Part shown: in pieces, positions 58,232 through 64,000 of the stretch
How positions within the stretch are numbered: position 1 is the stretch's first letter
Layout of the letters: every line of letters starts with the position of its first letter
Assembly (NCBI GenBank): GCA_947646585.1
Contig: CANSHD010000001.1
Span: forward strand, 625,210 to 689,209
Length of the DNA stretch: 64,000 nucleotides
Direction: 5' to 3'
Source: an uncultured Alphaproteobacteria bacterium
GTDB taxonomy: Bacteria; Pseudomonadota; Alphaproteobacteria; Rs-D84
Notes under the pieces: generated by a model
Databases searched by the model: none
What the model saw: the letters and a program-made list of their open reading frames with translations, nothing else
Told to the model about the DNA's origin: nothing
Position numbers and translations under genes: made by a program

Positions 58232-59407
58232 TTATTTGCCCCCCAGTATTACGCGAATGTTGCGGATGATGCGGCCGATAAATTGGGTTTTTGACACGCG
58301 CTCGGTCGCGACCAGCGGCGCGCGTGCAATAATCGTTCCGTTCAGCTCGGCAATGATTTCACCGACAACGGCGCCTTTGGCGATTGGGGCGGGTATCGGG
58401 TCCTCGTACCGCGCCAGCACGCGCAGGCCGGACATACTTGTATCTTTCGGCAGGGTTATTGCAAAGTTCTTTTCAACTGTTGCGATGACGTGCGGCGCGC
58501 GCCCGTACCAAACGGGAATTGCCGCGATTTTATCGCCCGCGCGATAAAACAGCTTGTTTGTTGTTGTCGTATATCCGTAATTCAACAGCTTTTTCATCTC
58601 GCCGGCCAGGGCGTCGTGCCCCTTGCCGTTAAAGCCGTTTATGACGCCAATCAGGCGGCGTCCGCCGACATTGCTGCTGGCGACCATGCCGTATCCGCCG
58701 TCGGCCGTGTGGCCTGTTTTCAGACCGTCCGCCCCCGGCATTATAAACAGCAGCTTGTTATAATTTACCGTATGCGTCCGTCCCCATTCGCGGCACCAGT
58801 CCGTCTTGTGCTCGCCGAATTCAAAGCGCTTGGTCGCGAACATCGGGTAAATTTCCGGATAATCGGATATTATATGATATGCCAGTGTCGCCAGTTCGCG
58901 GCTGGTCATCAAATTGTTCGGGTCGGGCAGGCCGCTTGCATTTCCGAATGTGGATTGCGGCATTCCGATTGCGCGCGCCTTGTCCTGCATCATTTGGGTG
59001 AATGCGGTCTCGCTGCCGGCCAGTTTTTCCGCCACGACAACCGATGCGTCGCCGCCTGACAGTACAATCAGGCCCAAAATCAAATCGCGCACGGTTATGG
59101 TTTGCCCCTCGACCAGGCAAATCTTGCTGGCCGGATACCATTTCGGATCTTGATAATCGGCGTTCTTGCCAACGGGTACCCGGTCGTCCAAGCCTAAGTG
59201 TCCTGCCTTTATCTCGTCAAACAGCACCGCCAGTGTCATCAACTTTATCATTGACGACGGCGGCATCAGCGCGTCCGCGTTTTTTGCGACGATTTCGGTC
59301 CCGGAATCGTAATCAATCAGAAATGCCGACTTTGCCTTGGTCGTAAATTCAGCCGAAGCAGGGGTTGATATTAACAGGGAAAGTAATACAAATAAGTTCT
59401 TTTTCAT
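58232..59407 (-). CDS. D-alanyl-D-alanine carboxypeptidase (S11)
   Basis: 391 residues from ATG 59407 (AGGA upstream). Signal peptide to about residue 18. Trims pentapeptides in peptidoglycan. Active-site motifs: SMIK (SxxK, about 52-55), SGG in LSGGDASVVVAEKLAG (the usual SxN has Gly for Asn), and KTG in GLKTGHT. C-terminal PBP5-type domain and amphipathic end. The missing Asn may lower activity. Confidence 0.88.
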   Translation of the reverse strand: MKKNLFVLLSLLISTPASAEFTTKAKSAFLIDYDSGTEIVAKNADALMPPSSMIKLMTLAVLFDEIKAGHLGLDDRVPVGKNADYQDPKWYPASKICLVEGQTITVRDLILGLIVLSGGDASVVVAEKLAGSETAFTQMMQDKARAIGMPQSTFGNASGLPDPNNLMTSRELATLAYHIISDYPEIYPMFATKRFEFGEHKTDWCREWGRTHTVNYNKLLFIMPGADGLKTGHTADGGYGMVASSNVGGRRLIGVINGFNGKGHDALAGEMKKLLNYGYTTTTNKLFYRAGDKIAAIPVWYGRAPHVIATVEKNFAITLPKDTSMSGLRVLARYEDPIPAPIAKGAVVGEIIAELNGTIIARAPLVATERVSKTQFIGRIIRNIRVILGGK

Positions 59408-59453
59408 GATAACCAAATCCTAGCAGTAATGACGAACAAATGGCAACATTTTT

Positions 59454-60692
59454 TTATGCGCGCCGGCCGACAAAGGCGTCGCCCGCAATCCCGCTAAGCA
59501 CCACGTCGCACACTGTGCGGGCCGGAATGCTGTCGCCCGTTATTTTGACAGTTATGTCGTGCTCGTCACGGGCAATGTTGTTTTCCTCGACCAATACCTG
59601 AGCGCGCCGGCCGACGCGCGTCGCCATAAATCGTGCGCGGTTTGATTCTGCGGCCGCGGATATTTCCTTGACGCGTTTTTTAGAGGTCGCGCGCGGCACC
59701 TGGTTCGGCATTTCGGCCGCCGGCGTTTCGGGCCGGGGCGAGAACGGAAACGCATGCACCTTTATCGGGCGTGTTTCGGCGACCGTGTCCATGGTGTCGC
59801 GCCACAGCTCATCCGTCTCGCCCGGGAATCCGCATATTATGTCCCAGCTGAACGTAACGCCGATTTCGGCGCCGCGTGCGGCAATGCGGCGTATCAGCGC
59901 GCTGTTGTGGCGGCGCGCCATGCGGCGTAAAACATCGTCGGAACAAGATTGCATTGACAGATGCATGTGACGCATCATGCGGCGGTCGCTTTCCATCAAG
60001 TCCATAATTTTAAATATCTCCGGCGATGCCGGGTCCATCGACGACAGGCGCAGCCGTTCCACCCCCGGCACGTCTTGCAGCAATTTGCGACAAACGTCGG
60101 ATATCAGCATCCCGTCCCGGGCATAGCTGGCGATATCCACCCCCGTCAGTACGATTTCGGTAAAACCGTTTTTTACCGCCGCCTGGGCGTCTTTTAATAT
60201 GCCCGCATAGTCAAAAGACTGGGCCGGCCCGCGCAACAATCGTGTGACACAATATGTGCATGCGTGGTTACAGCCGTTTTGAACCTGTATAAATTGCTTG
60301 GACAGGCGGGGCGCCGCATGATTAAAGCAGGCGATTTTCGGGTCGGCGATTTGGCATTGTCCCGCAGCCAGGGCCTCTGTATATGCGTCGGCCCTCATTT
60401 TATCGGCGTTTGCGATTACAAAAGTGTTTTCTATGTCCAAAAACAGGGCCGGATTACGCGTCGCCGCGCAGCCTGTGACAAAAATCGGAACATTTGGGTT
60501 GTCGCGCGCGATTTTTCGTGCCGCCTGGCCGGATTGGCGCTCCCCCTCGGCGGTAACCGCACAGGTATTTATTACTATCGCCGTATTTACCACATCCTGC
60601 AGCATATGCCGAATCTTTTCCGATTCCAGCGAATTCAGTCTGCACCCAAAAGACAGCGTTCGAATGTCGTTTTTATTATTTTCTGCTTGCAT
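59454..60692 (-). CDS. mtaB: tRNA threonylcarbamoyladenosine methylthiotransferase MtaB
   Basis: 412 residues. Radical SAM enzyme forming ms2t6A37. N-terminal UPF0004 domain with FGCRLN, INTCAV and GCAATR (cluster Cys), radical SAM CNHACTYC, and a C-terminal TRAM-like end. FGCRLNSLESE distinguishes MtaB from MiaB. AAGGATATAT upstream. Divergent from rpoZ. Confidence 0.92.
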   Translation of the reverse strand: MQAENNKNDIRTLSFGCRLNSLESEKIRHMLQDVVNTAIVINTCAVTAEGERQSGQAARKIARDNPNVPIFVTGCAATRNPALFLDIENTFVIANADKMRADAYTEALAAGQCQIADPKIACFNHAAPRLSKQFIQVQNGCNHACTYCVTRLLRGPAQSFDYAGILKDAQAAVKNGFTEIVLTGVDIASYARDGMLISDVCRKLLQDVPGVERLRLSSMDPASPEIFKIMDLMESDRRMMRHMHLSMQSCSDDVLRRMARRHNSALIRRIAARGAEIGVTFSWDIICGFPGETDELWRDTMDTVAETRPIKVHAFPFSPRPETPAAEMPNQVPRATSKKRVKEISAAAESNRARFMATRVGRRAQVLVEENNIARDEHDITVKITGDSIPARTVCDVVLSGIAGDAFVGRRA

Positions 60693-60751
60693 TTTATATA
60701 TCCTTAGGGCATTATAGCGGGGTTAAAAACGATTTCAACAAAGGATTTGAA

Positions 60752-61132
60752 ATGGCTCGTACAACGAATTCAGATACATTACCATTTGTAGAAAGCCGTT
60801 ATGAGCTGGGCATGCTTGCGTCTCAGCGCGTACGTGATTTGAACGGCGGTGCGGAATCCGTTGTGGAAAAAACGAATGATAAGCCGACGGTTATAGCCCT
60901 GCGTGAAATTGCCAGTGGCAAGCTGGACGTTGACAATGTCCGTCACGAGTTTATTCAGTCTTATAAAGAATCTCCAATGCCGTCTGCGGACGAAGCGTCC
61001 TTGGAAATTGGCAGCGAAGATCCGTTGCTGCGTGAAATAGACGCGGAACTGGAGAATACATTGGTTGATGCGCCGGCGGATAGCTCTGAAATCGAACAGG
61101 AGGCTGAGGTTGCCGCTGACGAGGTGGAATAA
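60752..61132 (+). CDS. rpoZ: RNA polymerase omega subunit
   Basis: 126 residues. Helps fold the beta' subunit. ESRYELGMLASQRVRDLNGG is the core motif, with REIASGKLDV after it. The C-terminus (about 75-126) is an acidic tail (ADSSEIEQEAEVAADEVE), as often in alphaproteobacteria. AAAGGATT upstream. Confidence 0.92.
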   Translation: MARTTNSDTLPFVESRYELGMLASQRVRDLNGGAESVVEKTNDKPTVIALREIASGKLDVDNVRHEFIQSYKESPMPSADEASLEIGSEDPLLREIDAELENTLVDAPADSSEIEQEAEVAADEVE

Positions 61133-61150
61133 GCCTCTAAACACAGACCC

Positions 61151-61241
61151 GGAGACGTCGCATAGTTGGTCTAGTGCGCTACATTGGAAATGTAGTATAC
61201 CGGCAACGGTATCAAGGGTTCGAATCCCTTCGTCTCCGCCA
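61151..61241 (+). tRNA. tRNA-Ser (anticodon GGA)
   Basis: 91 nt with CCA. Acceptor GGAGACG/CGTCTCC, anticodon stem CTACA/TGTAG with loop TTGGAAA, long variable arm (TACCGGCAACGGTA), T-arm AAGGGTTCGAATCCCTT. The AT-rich right-hand segment starts right after it. Confidence 0.96.
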
Positions 61242-61319
61242 GAATTGTACAACCTATTGAAATTACTATGATTTCAATAGGTTATTTTGTTTTTGCATAT
61301 AGCGTATTTGAAAAATCAC

Positions 61320-61348
61320 TTGACTTTTATGGTCAATAATGATATTAT
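61320..61348 (+). promoter_or_regulatory. Promoter of the NYN gene
   Basis: TTGACT (61320-61325), 17 nt, TATTAT (61343-61348); +1 near 61355. Confidence 0.65.
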
Positions 61349-61368
61349 TCAGACCATAGAAACTCGTC

Positions 61369-61428
61369 ATGGCTCGTTCTGTGGCGATAAGGGGGGACGG
61401 GTTTTCCGTTCCCCCTGTATTTTTTTGA
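61369..61428 (+). promoter_or_regulatory. Terminator-like hairpin and 19-codon reading frame before the NYN gene
   Basis: GGGGGACGG/CCGTTCCCCC (61391-61415) followed by TGTATTTTTTT is a terminator-type hairpin located between promoter and gene. A short frame MARSVAIRGDGFSVPPVFF (61369-61428) spans it, so translating ribosomes would melt the stem. Attenuation is inferred, not shown. Confidence 0.5.
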
Positions 61429-61436
61429 GAGAAACA

Positions 61437-62078
61437 ATGACAAAAAAGCGTGTTATTGCTTATATTGATGGGTTTAATTTATTTTACAGTTGCCTGAAAG
61501 GTGGCGATTGTAAATGGCTTGATTTGGTAAAGTTATGCGAATCTTATTTGCGGGCCGATCAAGAGTTAGTTGCAGTAAAGTATTTTTCCGCATTAGTAAA
61601 TTCAACTGTTGGCGACCCGACGCGAACCAACCGGCAGAAATTATATTTGTCGGCGTTGGCTGCAAACCCAAAAATTCAGATTGAATTGGGGTATTTTTCT
61701 GTTCACCCGACAAAGATGCCGCGCGCGGAAGATTGGACGGCCGGCAAGATTGTTCCTGTTGATGTTATTAAAACGGAAGAAAAAGGGACGGATGTCAATT
61801 TGGCGGTTCATATGGTGGCAGATGCTTTTCAAGACAAGTTTGATTGCGCAATGCTGTTCTCAAATGATTCAGATATGTCAACGGCTGTAAAAATCGTCAC
61901 GCAAACATGCAAAAAAACCGTTGGGCTGTATATAGACAGAAAGGCGGTATCGTTCAAGGTTCTGCGCGATTATGCGACTTATGTGAGCAGAATTACACCG
62001 ACCCGGTTGAAAAACAACCAGTTAGATGCGATTATTTGTTCTTCTAATCAGGTAATAGCCAAACCCGAAGATTGGTAG
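61437..62078 (+). CDS. NYN-domain (PIN-like) putative ribonuclease
   Basis: 213 residues from ATG 61437 (GAGAGAAAC upstream). RVIAYIDGFNLFYSCLK carries the first catalytic Asp and the conserved Asn; EEKGTDVNLAVHMVADAF and MLFSNDSDMSTAVKIV carry the other acidic residues. NYN proteins resemble PIN nucleases and often act on RNA. AT-rich, behind tRNA-Ser and a hairpin, probably acquired. Could be a defence or toxin-like nuclease (inference). Confidence 0.82.
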   Translation: MTKKRVIAYIDGFNLFYSCLKGGDCKWLDLVKLCESYLRADQELVAVKYFSALVNSTVGDPTRTNRQKLYLSALAANPKIQIELGYFSVHPTKMPRAEDWTAGKIVPVDVIKTEEKGTDVNLAVHMVADAFQDKFDCAMLFSNDSDMSTAVKIVTQTCKKTVGLYIDRKAVSFKVLRDYATYVSRITPTRLKNNQLDAIICSSNQVIAKPEDW

Positions 62079-62086
62079 GTTTTTAT

Positions 62087-62272
62087 TTATGCGGCTTTTG
62101 CGAATGGCCAGTTCCAATTTGACGCCAAATTCTGCACATCTGCGATATATTTAGTTCGGAAATCGTCCGCTAGGTCCCGCCAGTAATATGATGCGTCCCA
62201 CGGTAACTCCGCGGGATGTTTCTTTTGCCCCGGATTCCGGGGATTTTTATACGCAACGGTATCGGTGTATGC
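62087..62272 (-). pseudogene. Remnant of a gene (C-terminal ~60 codons)
   Basis: Minus-strand frame without a start: ...YKNPRNPGQKKHPAELPW, ASYYWRDLADDFRTKYIADV, then NLASNWNWPFAKAA and TAA. The coherent, Trp-rich sequence and the upstream stop without a start codon suggest the 3' end of a lost gene. Family not recognised. Confidence 0.45.
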
Positions 62273-62345
62273 TCAATATTCGCGCCACTATTGCCAAAAT
62301 GCCACAGGAAGCATACCTTGCCCAAAATCCCGATGCCAGTTTATA

Positions 62346-62443
62346 TTGCTTTTTATCGTAATTTGTGGTATAATAATCAGCAAGAACAAGGGCAACATTT
62401 TGTTGCCGTTTTTTATTGCCCCGCCACATGCGGGGCTTTTTTT
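62346..62443 (+). promoter_or_regulatory. Promoter followed by two tandem terminators
   Basis: TTGCTT (62346-62351), 17 nt, TATAAT (62369-62374). The transcript then meets GGCAACATTTTGTTGCC with TTTTTT (62391-62414) and GCCCCGCCACATGCGGGGC with TTTTTTT (62418-62443), 20 nt before the next gene. Either a short RNA ends here or the effector gene is held off by a double terminator. Confidence 0.6.
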
Positions 62444-62463
62444 ATAACACAGGGGAAAATAAT

Positions 62464-63489
62464 ATGGCTACAAATTGGGGAGATGTTACTTGGAATGAAT
62501 ATGGGGAATTAGTATTGGATATCTATAAACGTCCGCCAGAATCAAAAGATGATAAAACCAATAAACCGAAACATACATATAAAGAGATAGATTGTGGCGG
62601 TTAATGTGGTGGGTGTGTTGCATTGGTTGTTGATGGCGAAGTGGTGTCTGGTCCGCCATTCCATCCGAACTGTAAATGTTTTTTGTCCGCAGAAGATATT
62701 GCGGATGCGCCTGAACATGAATCTAATTTAGGTAATCCGGTTGGCCCCGACAGAAATTCTGAACCAAGAGATGTTAAATGGTTAAAAGATGCTCTAAATA
62801 AACTTGGATTTTATGAGCCGGATACCAGAGCCGGCGAAATGCCAGATGATTTAAATGAATATCCCAACCAGAATTTGTTTGATGGAATTAATAAATTTCA
62901 GCGCGAACACGGGTTGCCTGAGCGCGGAACTGTAAAACCAGGACATCAAACAGAGGCAAAAATAAATAATGAATTACAACATCAAACAAAAGAGCCCAAA
63001 GCTGATTTTGAATATAATGGTTCGACATTTAAGGGACCTATTAATGCGAAAGAAAGTCAATATGCGGTTTTTGATGGGAAATCGTTGAGTATATATGACA
63101 ATGGTGAAAAAGTTGCTGAATTTTCCGGGGTGGCCGGTAAACCAGGGTATCAATCTCCGGAATATCAAAATAAAAGCGAGAAGGGACCTTTGCCTGCTGG
63201 TGTGTATGTCGCCCGTAAAAAAGACTTTCAAGAAATAGATCCGGTTAATCAGGCGATTGGTTGGTTCGGTGTCGGAAAATGGAAGGGCTCTACTATGTCG
63301 TGGGGAAAGTCTAGGGTGTGGCTGGAACCTGCTAAGGAAACCAATACATACGGTCGTGGTGGTTTTAGCATTCATGGTGGTTGGGAACCTGGTTCGGCTG
63401 GTTGCATCGATTTAACGGAACAAATGGATGATTTTGCAAAATGGTTTAAAAATAATGGAAAAGATTTAATCCTTTATGTAACATATTAG
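62464..63489 (+). CDS. Tlde1/DUF2778-type L,D-transpeptidase-like effector, interrupted by in-frame TAA
   Basis: From ATG 62464 (AGGGGAAAAT upstream) one frame codes 46 residues to TAA at 62602-62604 and then continues in the same frame for about 295 residues. The stop falls between Cys/Gly codons (DCGG, stop, CGGCVA). After it: VSGPPFHPNCKCFLS, a phage head-protein-like HPNC motif; a peptidoglycan-binding domain (WLKDALNKLGFYEPD ... FDGINKFQREHGLPERG); a C-terminal DUF2778 domain, KGPLPAGVYVARK and FSIHGGWEPGSAGCIDL, whose His and Cys are the active site of Tlde1 cell-wall toxins. Either a pseudogene, a restart at TTG 62623, or readthrough. Confidence 0.65.
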
Positions 63490-63493
63490 CGTT

Positions 63494-63817
63494 ATGAGTA
63501 AGATTTTTAAAAATAATATTTTGCTTTGGACAGTATCAACGCTTTGTTTGGCGTTTTGTGTCATGGTCGCAAATGATTTGGTAATGCTGCGCAGTTTTGG
63601 AAAATGGGATGGGTTGTGGTTTTACTTTTGTCCGACCAAGTATTTGATGGCTCTTGATAAAGTGTTTATATTGCTATCTAGCTCAGCTTTTATCATTCTG
63701 CTTGTTAGATTATGGCGAAAATATAATTGGTATGCGTTATTAGTATTTATCGCGGCATTGCCTTGTTATGGTATTCTGTTGACTCTACATGTTCTTGTTT
63801 TGAATATGGTTCATTAA
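63494..63817 (+). CDS. Small membrane protein, possible immunity protein
   Basis: 107 residues with three TM helices (about 9-28, 53-70, 80-103), starting 4 nt after the effector gene. Small membrane or periplasmic proteins directly behind cell-wall toxins are often their immunity proteins; this is inference from position. AT-rich like its neighbours. No family recognised. Confidence 0.55.
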   Translation: MSKIFKNNILLWTVSTLCLAFCVMVANDLVMLRSFGKWDGLWFYFCPTKYLMALDKVFILLSSSAFIILLVRLWRKYNWYALLVFIAALPCYGILLTLHVLVLNMVH

Positions 63818-63838
63818 TTGAAAAAACAAAGGCACAAA

Positions 63839-64000
63839 ATGAAAAAAATATTAAACTTAATAAGTTATGTCATGACAATATGTTTGTTTTGTGCCCTGTA
63901 TATTTTTTTATTTGATTTAGCATGTATCGGCAAAATTTCAAAATTTAATCATATTTGGGCAAATACATGTCCTTTTGATATTGATGGCACGCATTTGAAT
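63839..64000 (+). CDS. Partial membrane protein (cut by window end)
   Basis: 54 codons visible from ATG 63839 (AAAGGCAC upstream): MKKILNLISYVMTICLFCAL then a continued hydrophobic segment, followed by FNHIWANTCPFDIDGTH. N-terminal signal or TM (about 8-30). It may be a second immunity-like gene of the same cassette. Confidence 0.5.
   Translation, partial: MKKILNLISYVMTICLFCALYIFLFDLACIGKISKFNHIWANTCPFDIDGTHLN

Noticed and set aside
62602..62604. Selenocysteine or pyrrolysine recoding
   Set aside because: The codon is TAA, not TGA or TAG, and no SECIS-like hairpin follows.

Overview
The window looks like a chromosome segment of an uncultured, probably gut-associated alphaproteobacterium. 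The housekeeping genes (groESL with an RpoH-type promoter, ftsH, era, queA-tgt, lysS, rnj, alaS, rpsD, trpS, smpB, holB, mtaB, rpoZ) are Gram-negative and alphaproteobacterial in style. A secreted penicillin V acylase/bile salt hydrolase-type enzyme suits a gut habitat, and a TCATTGCGAGG-type palindromic repeat recalls Rickettsiales-like genomes. The genus guess (an RF32/CAG-239-like lineage) is inference only. No rRNA, CRISPR array or complete insertion sequence was seen.

Layout. Positions 1-6.6 kb are AT-rich and accessory: the 3' end of a very large helical protein gene, a small membrane protein, a DUF2846-like lipoprotein, an outer-membrane barrel with a long structured leader, and an operon with a SpoVG-family gene and short overlapping genes. 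Positions 6.7-61.2 kb are the GC-richer core: cation P-type ATPase, Ntn hydrolase, two M23 peptidases, chaperonins, tilS-ftsH, prmC, a GT9-DUF4254 fusion, autotransporter-like barrel, htpX, tdk, degenerate RlpA, murJ, bamD, era/queA/tgt, lysS, a cold-shock protein, rnj, alaS, HU, a chimeric metallothionein-like/EF-hand protein, lemA, rpsD, trpS, a xer recombinase, smpB, and the dacC-holB-tatD operon, ending with mtaB, rpoZ and tRNA-Ser. Positions 61.3-64 kb, beside tRNA-Ser, are AT-rich again: a NYN-domain gene behind a terminator hairpin, a gene remnant, and a secreted L,D-transpeptidase-like (Tlde1/DUF2778) effector gene that carries an in-frame TAA, followed by small membrane proteins.

Three themes tie the window together. 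First, seven small secreted cysteine-rich proteins lie in five loci; five of them share a C-terminal motif (CY-I/V/L, then D-x-T-G, then C-x-Y). Second, their genes, and one outer-membrane barrel gene, sit behind long leaders with mutually exclusive stems that overlap a terminator or the Shine-Dalgarno sequence. Copies at 4.1, 33.2, 51.5 and 54.7 kb show compensatory base changes, so this looks like an undescribed family of switch-like leader RNAs. Third, many promoters (TTGCAA/TTGATT/TTGACA, 16-18 nt, TAWWAT) place +1 on the ATG, giving leaderless mRNAs. One of these is a 17-codon leader peptide with a Trp codon just ahead of trpS.
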